From the NCBI RefSeq assembly GCF_003008555.2, contig NZ_CP027665.1, positions 1,984,001-2,048,000 of the forward strand: a stretch of 64,000 bases of DNA, given 5' to 3'. Positions within the stretch are counted from its first letter, which is position 1, and each line of letters begins with the position of its first letter. Under the pieces are notes generated by a model, which saw only the letters and a list, made by a program, of their open reading frames with translations, did no database searches and was not told the DNA's origin. Positions 36,327 to 45,367 of this stretch are shown piece by piece. This DNA comes from Pukyongiella litopenaei (lineage in GTDB: Bacteria > Pseudomonadota > Alphaproteobacteria > Rhodobacterales > Rhodobacteraceae). The translations under genes and the position numbers were made by a program.

Positions 36327-37133
36327 TCAGTGGGCCGGGGCCGCGACCGGGTCGAGCAGCGTGCGCCCGCCATCGACGGTCAGGATCTGCCCGGTCATGA
36401 ACCCGGATGCGTCCGAGGCCAGGAACTGCACCGTGTCCGCCAGTTCGCCGGGGGCGGCGATGCGCGCCAGCGGCGTGTGTTCCTCGATGTCCTGCCGGTA
36501 TTCGCGGTTGTCGCGCAGGGTGGTCTGCAGCGACCGGCTCATGACCGATCCGAAGGCGATGGCGTTGACCCGGATCCGCTGCGGCGCCAGCGCCACCGCC
36601 AGCGACCGCGTCATCTGGTCCAGTGCCGCCGAGGCCACCGAATAGGCCATCAGTTCGGGGTGGGTGCGGCGCGCGGCGATCGAGCTGAGATTGATGATCG
36701 ACCCGGTCGGCGCCTCGTCGTCGCTGTTGTCCTTGCCCTGTTTGATCATGCGGCGGGCCACATGCTGCGACAGGCGCAGCGACGGCATCAGGTTCTGTTC
36801 CAGCAGCGCGGTGACCGACTGGTCATCGGGGTCGAGCGGGTCCGAGGTCATCACCTGCCGCGCGCCGTTCACCAGCACGTCGATCCGGTCAAATTCGTCC
36901 AGCGTGGCCGAGATCAGGTTGGCGATGGTCAGCTTGTGGCGCAGGTCACCGGCGAAATAGCGCAGGTTGTCGCCGTCGGCCTCGTCGCCAAGCTCCGCCT
37001 TGAGGCGGTTTTCGTCGATATCGGCGAACATCACCCTTGCGCCCTTTTCGATGAACTGCCGCCCGACCGCGAGACCGATGCCGCTGGCGCTGCCGGTGAC
37101 GATGGCGGTCTTGCCGGCGATGGAAAAGGACAT
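36327..37133 (-). CDS. SDR-fold protein lacking the usual catalytic lysine
   Basis: 268-residue short-chain dehydrogenase/reductase. The dinucleotide-binding TGSASGIG motif is intact near residues 12-20, and the structural Asp-containing FADIDENRL segment suggests NAD preference. The catalytic region is altered: the YxxxK motif reads YSVAS, with Ser in place of Lys, and the usual NNAG reads VNGAR. The Ser in NLSSIAARR and the Tyr are kept. The start is the ATG at 37133 (MSFSIAGKTAIVTG) with upstream AGGAGGTCG. Either an atypical enzyme or a non-catalytic SDR. It lies between hemF and a methyltransferase on the same strand; no operon partner suggests the substrate. Confidence 0.88.
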   Translation of the reverse strand: MSFSIAGKTAIVTGSASGIGLAVGRQFIEKGARVMFADIDENRLKAELGDEADGDNLRYFAGDLRHKLTIANLISATLDEFDRIDVLVNGARQVMTSDPLDPDDQSVTALLEQNLMPSLRLSQHVARRMIKQGKDNSDDEAPTGSIINLSSIAARRTHPELMAYSVASAALDQMTRSLAVALAPQRIRVNAIAFGSVMSRSLQTTLRDNREYRQDIEEHTPLARIAAPGELADTVQFLASDASGFMTGQILTVDGGRTLLDPVAAPAH

Positions 37134-37168
37134 TGCGACCTCCTGCTGTGGTCTCAGGTTAACCGGGA

Positions 37169-38149
37169 TCAGCGCCGCGGGCGAGAGCCTTGCAACACCT
37201 TGAAGCGATTGTCCCCGGCCACTTCGGACACCATGGTAAACCGTTCGGCAAGCGTGGCCTCGTAGGGCAGGTGGCGATTGGCTACCAGCCACAGGTGGCC
37301 GGAAGGGGCCAGAATGCGCGCCGCCGCGGCCACGAAGGCCTGGCCCAGCGCGGGGTCGGCGGCGCGGCCGGTATGAAAGGGCGGGTTCGTCACCACCGCG
37401 TCGATGCGGTGATCCGGTTTCCAGGCCGTGGCATCGGCCCAGTGGAACCGGGCGCGCGGATCGGTGACATTGCGCCGGGCGCAGTCCAGCGCATCGGAAC
37501 CGGCCTCGACCAGGTCGAGCGTCTCGATCCCCTTGTCCGCCAGCAACCGGTGGCCGAGATAGCCCCAGCCCGCCCCCAGGTCGGCGACATGGCGCCCGGA
37601 CAGGTTCGGCAGCGTGTCGGCGAGCAGTTTCGACCCGGGATCGATGCCATCGGCCGAGAACACGCCGGGCGTGGTGACAAACCCGCTGTCGTTCAGCGTT
37701 TCGGGTGGCTGCCAGTCGGCAAAGAGGCCGGGCAGGGCGTCGAACCAGAAGATGCGGCCATGCGCCTTGGACATCTGGCCCAGGATCGGCGCCCGGCTGC
37801 GGATCTCGCGCAGCAGGCCGTCGACGCCATCGGTGCGCGCGCCATCCACGATGACCGGCCCGCCGCCGCTGCGCTGGCAGGCCTGCAGGACCATCGCGCG
37901 GGCCAGCGTGCGTGACCGGGGCAGGCAGACGATCGCGGCGGCGCAATCCTGCGTGCCGCCGGTGGCACAGGTCAGCCCCCGCGCCTCGAACTGGTCGAAA
38001 TAGGGCTTGAACGGCTGTTCGATGCGGACCCGGTCGTCGGGCAGCGCCGACAGGTCGAAATCGGGCGCGGGGCGCATGATGACGACAGGGCCATCACCGG
38101 GCAGGGTCAGCCCGCCCTGGTCGAGCGCGAGAGTCAGGCGTCGGGACAC
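37169..38149 (-). CDS. Class I SAM-dependent methyltransferase, RsmC/RlmG type
   Basis: 326-residue methyltransferase. The N-terminal half (about 1-150) resembles the degenerate methyltransferase-like domain of RsmC-type rRNA guanine-N2 methyltransferases. The C-terminal half has the SAM motif ADLGAGWGYLGH and the N-methylation motif NPPFHTG. Likely acts on a guanine in rRNA; which position is not clear. I chose the GTG at 38149, preceded by AGGA at nine bases; another GTG at 38185 would overlap the clpS stop region and adds 12 residues without match. Confidence 0.82.
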   Translation of the reverse strand: MSRRLTLALDQGGLTLPGDGPVVIMRPAPDFDLSALPDDRVRIEQPFKPYFDQFEARGLTCATGGTQDCAAAIVCLPRSRTLARAMVLQACQRSGGGPVIVDGARTDGVDGLLREIRSRAPILGQMSKAHGRIFWFDALPGLFADWQPPETLNDSGFVTTPGVFSADGIDPGSKLLADTLPNLSGRHVADLGAGWGYLGHRLLADKGIETLDLVEAGSDALDCARRNVTDPRARFHWADATAWKPDHRIDAVVTNPPFHTGRAADPALGQAFVAAAARILAPSGHLWLVANRHLPYEATLAERFTMVSEVAGDNRFKVLQGSRPRR

Positions 38150-38160
38150 CGGGATCTGTC

Positions 38161-38505
38161 CTAGTCTTCCTTTTCCATCGTGCACTGCAACGGGTGCTGA
38201 TGGCGGCGGGCGAAATCCATGACCTGCCCGACCTTGGTTTCGGCGATTTCATGGCTGAACACGCCGACCACCGCAACGCCTTTCTTGTGCACGGTCAGCA
38301 TGATTTCAAAAGCCTGCGCATGGGTCATGCCAAAGAAGCGTTCCAGCACATGCACGACGAATTCCATCGGTGTATAGTCGTCATTCAGCAGCAGGACCTT
38401 GTAGAGCGGCGGGCGCTTGGTCCTGGGACGGGTTTCGACGACGACCGAGGTGTCGCCGTCGTCGTCCTGGCGCTGATCGGACATCATGAGGGGCGTTGGC
38501 AGCAT
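38161..38505 (-). CDS. clpS: ATP-dependent Clp protease adaptor
   Basis: 114-residue adaptor that binds N-degron substrates and delivers them to ClpAP. An unstructured acidic N-terminus (to about residue 33) precedes the folded core with [18 protein letters not shown] and [19 protein letters not shown], the conserved substrate-pocket region. No strong ribosome site precedes the first ATG, so a start at the internal MSDQ (38481) is possible. The clpA gene is not adjacent. Confidence 0.93.
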   Translation of the reverse strand: MLPTPLMMSDQRQDDDGDTSVVVETRPRTKRPPLYKVLLLNDDYTPMEFVVHVLERFFGMTHAQAFEIMLTVHKKGVAVVGVFSHEIAETKVGQVMDFARRHQHPLQCTMEKED

Positions 38506-38600
38506 TGCGGGTCCGGGTTGGCGGTTGGTCTTGCCGCTAATATAGCCTTCGGGGGAAAATGCGAAAGGGAAAGCGGCCGGAAAGGTTGAGGAGGTCGGGG

Positions 38601-39296
38601 ATGCAGCTAACCACGGTCGGGTTCGATGCGGATGACACGCTGTGGCACAACGAGCGTTTCTTTCGCCTGACGCAGGACCGGTTCGCCGCGCTGCTGGCCG
38701 ATTATGCCGAACCCGGCCATCTGGCCACGCGGCTGCTCGAGGCCGAGCGGCGCAATCTCGGCCGCTACGGCTATGGCATCAAGGGATTCCTGCTGTCGAT
38801 GATCGAAACCGCGATCGAGGTCACCGACCGCAAGGTGCCGGCCGGGGTGATCGCCGATCTGATCGAGGCAGGCCATGACATGCTGGCGCATCCGATCGAA
38901 TTGCTGCCCCATGCACGCGAAACGGTGCAGTCCATCGCGGAAACCCACCGGGTGTTGCTGATCACCAAGGGCGATCTGCTGGACCAGGAACGCAAGCTGG
39001 CCCAGTCGGGGCTGGGCGATCTGTTCGACCAGGTCGAAATCGTGTCCGAGAAGACGCCCGAGGTCTATGCCGGGATCTTCGAGCGTCACGGAGACGGGGC
39101 CGGGCGTGGCATGATGGTCGGCAACTCGATGCGCTCGGACGTGGTGGCGATGATCGGCGCCGGCGGCTGGGGTGTCCATGTGCCGCACGGGCTGGAATGG
39201 GAAATCGAACAGGCGCCGCCACCCCGGGGCGAGACGCGATTCCACGCGCTGGACGATCTGGGCGGGCTTGCATGGCTGGTCGCGCGGATCGGCTGA
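38601..39296 (+). CDS. HAD-family hydrolase
   Basis: 231-residue phosphatase-like protein. Motif I is GFDADDTLW (nucleophile Asp near residue 9), motif II corresponds to LLITKGD and motif III to KLAQSG/EKTPEVY. Motif IV is VGNSMRSDV. The cap is helical (residues 15-95). The ATG at 38601 has GAGGAGG ten bases upstream and gives the normal HAD start; a longer frame upstream is not needed. Substrate unknown. Transcribed alone, divergent from clpS. Confidence 0.87.
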   Translation: MQLTTVGFDADDTLWHNERFFRLTQDRFAALLADYAEPGHLATRLLEAERRNLGRYGYGIKGFLLSMIETAIEVTDRKVPAGVIADLIEAGHDMLAHPIELLPHARETVQSIAETHRVLLITKGDLLDQERKLAQSGLGDLFDQVEIVSEKTPEVYAGIFERHGDGAGRGMMVGNSMRSDVVAMIGAGGWGVHVPHGLEWEIEQAPPPRGETRFHALDDLGGLAWLVARIG

Positions 39297-39512
39297 GCCA
39301 GCCGCCGGCATTCACGATTTTTTCACGCATCGCCGGTGTTGGGATCGCGTGACGCGGGAACACAAGATGTTGGTTGCCGGCTGGGCAACAGCACTGAAAT
39401 TTCGACGAATGCGGCGGGTTTCTTTTGAATCCACGATATGTTAGCCTTTTGACAGGCAGAATTGGGTCAGTCGGAAAAACCGGCGGCCACGAGGCAGACA
39501 GAGGCAAGTATC

Positions 39513-41237
39513 GTGCAGGCTCGGCTATTGGGACCGGCCCGTTGGGGCTTGATGATTCTCTCCGCACTATGGATCGTAGCGCTGGTGCCGTCCGCGGTTG
39601 CGGCACCCTACGCGGCGATGGTGATAGATGCGAGAACCGGTGAGGTTCTGCATTCGCGAAACGCCGATACGCGATTGCACCCCGCATCGCTGACTAAGAT
39701 GATGACGCTTTACATCGCGTTCGAAGCGGTGCGAAACGGCGAAATCTCGCTGGACACGAAGGTCCGCATCTCGAGCAACGCAGCCGCCGAACCGCCGTCG
39801 AAACTGGGCCTGAAGGCGGGCCAGAGGATCGCGTTCCGCTATCTGATCCGGGCCGCGGCGGTGAAATCCGCCAATGATGCCGCCACCGCGATCGGCGAGG
39901 CGATTTCCGGGTCCGAGGCCGCGTTCGCGCGGCGCATGAACCGGACCGCCCGCGCGCTGGGCATGTCCAGGACCACGTTCAAGAACGCCCATGGGCTGAC
40001 CGCCAGCGGCCACCTGTCCACCGCCCGCGACATGACCACGCTGGGCCGGCATCTGCTCTATGATTTTCCGCAATATTACAACCTGTTCTCGCGCCAGTCG
40101 ACGAATGCGGGCGTGCGCACGGTGAACAATACCAACCGCCGTCTGCTGGCCGCCTATCGCGGGGCCGACGGGATCAAGACCGGCTATACCCGCGCGGCCG
40201 GTTTCAACCTCGTCGCGTCGGCGGAACGCGGACGCGAACGGATCATCGCCACCGTGTTCGGCGGCACGTCGGGCGCGGCGCGCAACGCGCGTGTCGCCGA
40301 GCTGCTGGACATGGGGTTCCGCCGCGCGCCGTCGCGGGCGCCGATCCGCAAGCCGGCGCGCCCCGATTATGCCACCGCCACCCGGGCCGAGGCCGCGCCT
40401 GCCGCCGCCCAATCGCAACGGGTGGCCCGCGCCCCGACATCGAGCCTGCGCCCGCTGGCACGCCGCGCAGCCCCGGTTGCCGTGGCAGCCGTCGCACCCG
40501 ACACGCAGGCTGGCGCCACGAACCCGCCGCAGGTCGAACCGGCCGGAAACGCCGTCGAGGCGGCGTTGCTGCAGGCGAGCATCGACGACGCGCTGCAAGA
40601 GGCGACGGCACAGGCCACCGCCACCAGCCCGCGCCCCGTCGCCCGCCCCCATGCGGCCAATGCCGCGGCGGTCGAGGCCACACCCGGCGAAGCACCGGCC
40701 GAAACGATTGCCGTGGCCGCCGCCACGCCGCCGGCGGTGCGTCCGGTCGAGCTGGCCGATGCCGAACCGGCACCGGCTGATGCGGTCTCCGCGCCGCTCA
40801 GCGTTCCCGAGCCCGAACCCGCCCGCATCGCCGAAACGCCCGAGGCGGCCGCGCCGGAGCCGGATATCGCGGTGGCCGAGGCCGCCCTTGTGCAGCAGGC
40901 CGTGGCCCGCCCGGCACCGGAATACGATCTGCACACCGCCGCCGTCGTTCAGGACAGCCCGGACGAACCCGAGATCGTTACCCGCCTGTCCACCTCCGGT
41001 GGGCTGAACTGGGGGATCACCGTGGGCCGCTACCCGAGCCGGTTCGAGGCCGAAAAGGTGCTGCTGCGCACGGCGCTGGCGGAAATGACCACGCTGGATG
41101 GCAGCCTGCGCAAGGTCACGCAGGGCAAGCGCGGGTTCAACGCCAACTTCCTGGGCATGACGCAGGAAACCGCCGATCTGGCCTGTCGCCGCCTGCAGGC
41201 CCGCAACATTTCCTGCGAAACGCTCGGGCCGTCCTGA
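39513..41237 (+). CDS. D-alanyl-D-alanine carboxypeptidase with C-terminal SPOR domain
   Basis: 574-residue low-molecular-weight penicillin-binding protein trimming peptidoglycan pentapeptides. Signal peptide at 1-32 (VQARLLGPARWGLMILSALW, then a VAA cleavage context). Active-site motifs: S59-x-x-K62 in HPASLTK, SAN in VKSANDAAT, and KTG in GIKTGYTRAAG. Then a low-complexity Ala/Pro/Glu linker of about 200 residues (roughly 270-480) and a SPOR domain (about 490-570) that should bind denuded glycan at septa. I start at the GTG 39513 with GAGGCAAG upstream; a TTG at 39462 would add 17 polar residues before the signal peptide. Confidence 0.9.
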   Translation: MQARLLGPARWGLMILSALWIVALVPSAVAAPYAAMVIDARTGEVLHSRNADTRLHPASLTKMMTLYIAFEAVRNGEISLDTKVRISSNAAAEPPSKLGLKAGQRIAFRYLIRAAAVKSANDAATAIGEAISGSEAAFARRMNRTARALGMSRTTFKNAHGLTASGHLSTARDMTTLGRHLLYDFPQYYNLFSRQSTNAGVRTVNNTNRRLLAAYRGADGIKTGYTRAAGFNLVASAERGRERIIATVFGGTSGAARNARVAELLDMGFRRAPSRAPIRKPARPDYATATRAEAAPAAAQSQRVARAPTSSLRPLARRAAPVAVAAVAPDTQAGATNPPQVEPAGNAVEAALLQASIDDALQEATAQATATSPRPVARPHAANAAAVEATPGEAPAETIAVAAATPPAVRPVELADAEPAPADAVSAPLSVPEPEPARIAETPEAAAPEPDIAVAEAALVQQAVARPAPEYDLHTAAVVQDSPDEPEIVTRLSTSGGLNWGITVGRYPSRFEAEKVLLRTALAEMTTLDGSLRKVTQGKRGFNANFLGMTQETADLACRRLQARNISCETLGPS

Positions 41238-41266
41238 CCGGCCCGGATTGATCGACGCTCAGGCGC

Positions 41267-42520
41267 TCAGGCGATCAGCGTGTCGTCCGACGCGCCGGTG
41301 ATCGCCGCGGTCACGATCCGCCCCTCGGGCTGCGGCGCGTCGAACCGCACTTCGGCAAACTGCGCCGTGCGCCCCATATGCGGGTTTTCCATCAGGACCT
41401 GGTGGGTCTTGCCGACCTGGGCGTCGAGATGGGCCCGCACCCGCGCCGCGCCGGCCGCGCGCAGCCGCGCGGCGCGGTCCCTGATCGCCCGGCCATCCAC
41501 CTGCGGCATCCGCGCCGCCGGGGTGCCGGGGCGGGGCGAATAGGGAAAGACATGCAGCCAGGTCAGGCCGCACTCCTCGACCAGTTTCAGCGAGTTTTCG
41601 AAATGCGCCTCGGTTTCGGTCGGGAAACCGGCGATGATGTCGGCGCCGAAGGTCATGTCGGGGCGCAGCCTGCGGGCCTCTTCCGAGAACCGGATGGCAT
41701 CGTCGCGCAGATGCCGCCGCTTCATCCGTTTCAGGATCAGGTCGTCGCCATGCTGCAGGCTCAGATGCAGATGCGGCATCAGCCGGGGTTCCGAGGCGAT
41801 GGCCTGCATCAGCGCCTCGTCCACCTCGATCGAATCGATCGAACTGATCCGCAGGCGCGGCAGGTCCGGCACCAGTTTCAGGATGCGCAGCACCAGATCG
41901 CCCAGGCGTGGCTGCGCGGGCAGGTCGGCGCCCCAGCTGGTCAGGTCGACACCGGTCAGAACCACTTCGTTGTAGCCGCGATCCACTAGCCGCCTGACCT
42001 GTTCGACCACCACCCCGGCGGGCACGCTGCGCGAATTGCCCCGGCCATAGGGGATGATGCAGAAGGTGCAGCGATGGTCGCAGCCGTTCTGCACCTGCAC
42101 ATAGGCCCGCGACCGGGTGCCGAACCCGTCGATCAGATGCCCCGCCGTTTCGGTCACCGACATGATGTCATCGACCTGCACGGCTTCGGTGTCGCCGATG
42201 AAATCGGCGGCGATGCCGGTCCAGGTTTCGGGGCGCATCTTTTCGGCATTGCCGATCACCGCGTCCACCTCGGCCATCGCGGCAAAGGTCTCGGGTTCGG
42301 TCTGGGCCGCGCAGCCGGTCACGATCAGCCGGGCATCCGGGTTGTCGCGCCGCAGCCGGCGGATTTCCTGCCGCGCCTTGCGCACCGCTTCGGAGGTGAC
42401 CGCGCAGGTGTTGACCACGACCGTATCGGTCAGCCCGGCCCGCGCCGTCAGTTCCTTCATCGCCTCGGTTTCATAGGCGTTGAGCCGGCATCCCAGCGTG
42501 GTGAATTTCGGCGCGCTCAT
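41267..42520 (-). CDS. mtaB: tRNA threonylcarbamoyladenosine methylthiotransferase
   Basis: 417-residue radical-SAM enzyme converting t6A37 to ms2t6A37 in tRNA. The N-terminal UPF0004 domain has its cysteines in [18 protein letters not shown] and TGCAAQTEP. The radical-SAM motif is [20 protein letters not shown]-like C-terminus contains [15 protein letters not shown]. The stop lies 29 bases from the convergent carboxypeptidase stop, and its start overlaps the dapF stop by four bases. MtaB rather than MiaB is favoured by the LGCRLN start. Confidence 0.93.
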   Translation of the reverse strand: MSAPKFTTLGCRLNAYETEAMKELTARAGLTDTVVVNTCAVTSEAVRKARQEIRRLRRDNPDARLIVTGCAAQTEPETFAAMAEVDAVIGNAEKMRPETWTGIAADFIGDTEAVQVDDIMSVTETAGHLIDGFGTRSRAYVQVQNGCDHRCTFCIIPYGRGNSRSVPAGVVVEQVRRLVDRGYNEVVLTGVDLTSWGADLPAQPRLGDLVLRILKLVPDLPRLRISSIDSIEVDEALMQAIASEPRLMPHLHLSLQHGDDLILKRMKRRHLRDDAIRFSEEARRLRPDMTFGADIIAGFPTETEAHFENSLKLVEECGLTWLHVFPYSPRPGTPAARMPQVDGRAIRDRAARLRAAGAARVRAHLDAQVGKTHQVLMENPHMGRTAQFAEVRFDAPQPEGRIVTAAITGASDDTLIA

Positions 42521-43350
42521 GCCGGTGCCGCCAGGAAGGCGGAGGTGAGGACACCGTCGAACACATGCGTGGTCGGGCCGGTCATCCAGACGCCGTCATC
42601 GCGCCAGTCGATCACCAGCGTGCCGCCATCGAGGTCGATGGTGACATGCCGCCCGGTCAGCCCCCGCCGCGCCGCCGCCACGGCCGTCGCGCAGGAGGAC
42701 GACCCCGACGCCAGCGTGATCCCGACCCCGCGTTCCCAGACCCGCATCCTGATCCGGTCGGGGCCGGTGATCTGCGCCACCTGCACGTTGGTGCGTTCGG
42801 GATAGAGCGGATGGTGTTCATGCCGCGCCCCGAATTCCGCCAGCGCGATCACCTCGGCATCGTCGACAAAGAAGGTGCAGTGGGGATTGCCCATGCCGGT
42901 TGCGACCGGGCCGCCCTCGATCGGCAGTTCCAGCGTGTCCATGTCCCCGGCCAGCGGGATCTCGTCCCAGCGCAGCTGCGGCGGCCCCATGTTGACCGCG
43001 GTCAGCCCCCCGCCCGCGTCACGCGCCCGCAGCGGGCCGCGCGCGGTGGTCAGGGTCAGGTCGGTCCGGCCGGTTGCGTCCATCAGGTGGCGCGCGATGC
43101 AGCGGGTCGCGTTGCCGCAGGCCGCCGATTCGGAGCCGTCGGCATTGTAGAACCGCAGCTCCGCGTCGCCCGCGCCGTCATGGATGACCGCCAGCTGGTC
43201 GAAGCCGACCCCGCGCCGCCGGTCGGCCAGCGCCCGCGCCAAGGTCGGCGTCACCGCGAACGGATGCGCGCGCGCATCGACAACGACAAAGTCGTTGCCG
43301 AGCCCGTGCATCTTCATGAAGGGCAGGGCGGTATCGGTCCGGGTGTTCAT
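42517..43350 (-). CDS. dapF: Diaminopimelate epimerase
   Basis: Enzyme of lysine and peptidoglycan precursor synthesis that interconverts LL- and meso-diaminopimelate. Two catalytic cysteines are visible: the first in [15 protein letters not shown], the second in [14 protein letters not shown]. The family start [16 protein letters not shown] is near the N-terminus. Several ATGs (43359, 43350, 43317) could serve as start with no clear ribosome site; the choice of 43350 (277 residues) is provisional. Overlaps mtaB by four bases. Confidence 0.93.
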   Translation of the reverse strand: MNTRTDTALPFMKMHGLGNDFVVVDARAHPFAVTPTLARALADRRRGVGFDQLAVIHDGAGDAELRFYNADGSESAACGNATRCIARHLMDATGRTDLTLTTARGPLRARDAGGGLTAVNMGPPQLRWDEIPLAGDMDTLELPIEGGPVATGMGNPHCTFFVDDAEVIALAEFGARHEHHPLYPERTNVQVAQITGPDRIRMRVWERGVGITLASGSSSCATAVAAARRGLTGRHVTIDLDGGTLVIDWRDDGVWMTGPTTHVFDGVLTSAFLAAPA

Positions 43351-43419
43351 GGCGGGCATATAGTCCGCGCCGGGCGGCGAATCCAGCCTGCATGCGGGAT
43401 GGCCGCGCCCGGTGGGGCA

Positions 43420-45060
43420 TCAGTCGCCGGGCGCGGTCGGCACCTTGCCCCGATAGCGTGCCGTCAGCGCGGCGTCGATCTCGGTTTCGTCGTAGATCCC
43501 CAGCACCACGCCGGTGCCGCCGCCCCGCGCGAGCCTGGCGGCGATGTCCGCGTCCGAGACCGTCACCCGCTGGGACATCCGCAGCGACCAGTCATGCAGC
43601 ATGCCGTAGAGCCGCCGCCGGGTATCGGCATGGGCGGGATCGGCGCCCAGGTCGATCCGTTCCCGCGGGTCGTTGCGCAGGTCGAACAGCATCGGCCGGA
43701 ACCCGCCTTCGCAATGGATCATCTTCCAGTCCCGCGTCGCCACCATGAACAGCCGCGCATCCCTGGGGGCGACGCCGAGGCCCTGGCAGGCCCCATGGCT
43801 GGAATAGTCGTATTCGCTGATCGCGTAATCCCGCGGCGCGGGGTGATCCACGCCGTTGACATAGGGCATCAGCGACCGCCCCTCGACGATATGCGATGGC
43901 ACCTCGCAACCGGCGGCGTCGATGATGGTGGCGGTCACGTCGATGGCCTCGACCAGCGCGTCGCTTGTCGTGCCCCGGGTCGCGTCGGCGCTGGCGCGGG
44001 GGTCGTGGACGAGCAGCGGCACCTTGACCGACGGATCGTGGAACAGGTCCTTTTCGCCCATCCAGTGATCGCCCAGGTAGTCGCCGTGATCCGAGGTCAC
44101 GATGATCATCGTGTCCTCCGCCTGGCCCGTTTCGTCGAGATGGCGGAACAGCCGCCCCATCTGGTCGTCGCATTGGGTGATCAGGCCCATATAGACCGGG
44201 ATCACCTTTTCGCGCACCTCGTCGCGGGAAAAGGTGGTGCCGATCCTGCCATTCATGAAACTGGCATGGACCGGGTGCGGATCGTCCCGTTCGCGGTCGT
44301 CCCGGTTAACCGGGATGATGTCATCGACGCCGTACATGTCGTTGTAAGGGGCGGGAACGATATAGGGCCAGTGCGGCTTGATATAGCTGACATGGGCGCA
44401 CCATGGCCCCTGCGTGGCCGTCATGAATTCGATCGCCTGCGTGGTCAGCCACGGGGTTTCGCTGTCGGCCTCGTCGATATTGGCGGGCTTGTCCGCATGG
44501 CGCATGAACCAGCCGCTTGCGATGTCGTCGCCATCGCGGCCGGCATTCGCGAAATCCGCCCAGGGGTTGTCGCCGGCATAGCCTTTCTGTTTCAGGTATT
44601 CGTTGTAGGGGCTGCGTTTCTCGTCATAGCGGCCGGCGGGGCCCTCGGCCCACAGCCCGTCGTCACGGCACCAGACATCGAACCCGCAATCGGCCTGGCG
44701 CGCGCCGATGATACTGTCCGGGGACAGGCCGAGCCGCGCCATGCCCTTTGCATCCGCCTTCATGTGGGTCTTGCCGACGAGCCAGCAATCGACGCCGCCC
44801 GCGCGCAGGTGGTCGCCCAGCGTCAGTTCTCCCACCCGCAGCGGAAACCCGTTCCAATGCGCACCGTGGCTGCTGACATAGCGGCCGGTATAGGCGCTCA
44901 TCCGGGCGGCCCCGCAGATCGGGGACTGGGTATAGGCATTGGTGAACCGGATGCTCCGCGCCGCGAGCCGGTCGAGATGCGGGGTTTTCAGCGTCGGGTG
45001 GCCGGCGCAACCGAGATAGTCGAACCTGAGCTGATCGAACATGATGTAGAGAATGTTCAT
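43420..45060 (-). CDS. Sulfatase-family hydrolase (sulfatase / phosphonate monoester hydrolase type)
   Basis: 546-residue alkaline-phosphatase-superfamily enzyme. The N-terminal metal-binding DQ pair is in ILYIMFDQLRFDYLG, and the nucleophile site is SPICGAARMSAYTGR. In most formylglycine enzymes this reads C-x-P-x-R; here Ala replaces Pro (C-G-A-A-R). Further metal ligands lie in VTSDHGDYLGDHWMGEK. The start ATG 45060 has an AGGA five bases upstream. No signal peptide, so cytoplasmic. Sulfate versus phosphonate ester substrates cannot be told apart by eye. No maturase gene is adjacent. Confidence 0.85.
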   Translation of the reverse strand: MNILYIMFDQLRFDYLGCAGHPTLKTPHLDRLAARSIRFTNAYTQSPICGAARMSAYTGRYVSSHGAHWNGFPLRVGELTLGDHLRAGGVDCWLVGKTHMKADAKGMARLGLSPDSIIGARQADCGFDVWCRDDGLWAEGPAGRYDEKRSPYNEYLKQKGYAGDNPWADFANAGRDGDDIASGWFMRHADKPANIDEADSETPWLTTQAIEFMTATQGPWCAHVSYIKPHWPYIVPAPYNDMYGVDDIIPVNRDDRERDDPHPVHASFMNGRIGTTFSRDEVREKVIPVYMGLITQCDDQMGRLFRHLDETGQAEDTMIIVTSDHGDYLGDHWMGEKDLFHDPSVKVPLLVHDPRASADATRGTTSDALVEAIDVTATIIDAAGCEVPSHIVEGRSLMPYVNGVDHPAPRDYAISEYDYSSHGACQGLGVAPRDARLFMVATRDWKMIHCEGGFRPMLFDLRNDPRERIDLGADPAHADTRRRLYGMLHDWSLRMSQRVTVSDADIAARLARGGGTGVVLGIYDETEIDAALTARYRGKVPTAPGD

Positions 45061-45287
45061 GTCGTCCTGTCCCGCCTGTTCCGCGTTGCTCCAAGCCTGA
45101 CCGGCAACGGGCGAATGATCAAGCGCACGCGGCACATCGGTATCCCGGCCACCCTGCGCACCCTGCCCCGACCCGCAGCAATCCTCTGCCGCACAAGTCC
45201 ATGTTCGCGGAAGAAAAGTGGTTGATCCCCACGGGCGAATTGTCTTAGAGAGCGTCACGGATTCGGTGCAGCCGGATCTGCAGGAGT

Positions 45288-45363
45288 GGGCCGTTAGCTC
45301 AGTTGGTAGAGCAACTGACTTTTAATCAGTGGGTCGCAGGTTCGAATCCTGCACGGCTCACCA
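45288..45363 (+). tRNA. tRNA-Lys (UUU)
   Basis: Complete tRNA with acceptor GGGCCGT pairing ACGGCTC, anticodon stem ACTGA/TCAGT enclosing CTTTTAA with anticodon TTT (45321-45323), T-arm CGCAGGTTCGAATCCTGC, and encoded CCA (45361-45363). Its 3' end is the left attachment site of the integrated element that starts here; the integrase gene ends five bases beyond the CCA. Confidence 0.96.
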
Positions 45364-45365
45364 CT
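45347..45365 (+). repeat. attL: 19-bp direct repeat in the tRNA-Lys 3' end
   Basis: TCCTGCACGGCTCACCACT at 45347-45365 spans the T-arm half, acceptor strand and CCA of tRNA-Lys plus two bases. An identical copy is at 61111-61129. Tyrosine integrases commonly recombine at tRNA 3' ends and leave such duplications. Confidence 0.9.
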
Positions 45366-45367
45366 TC

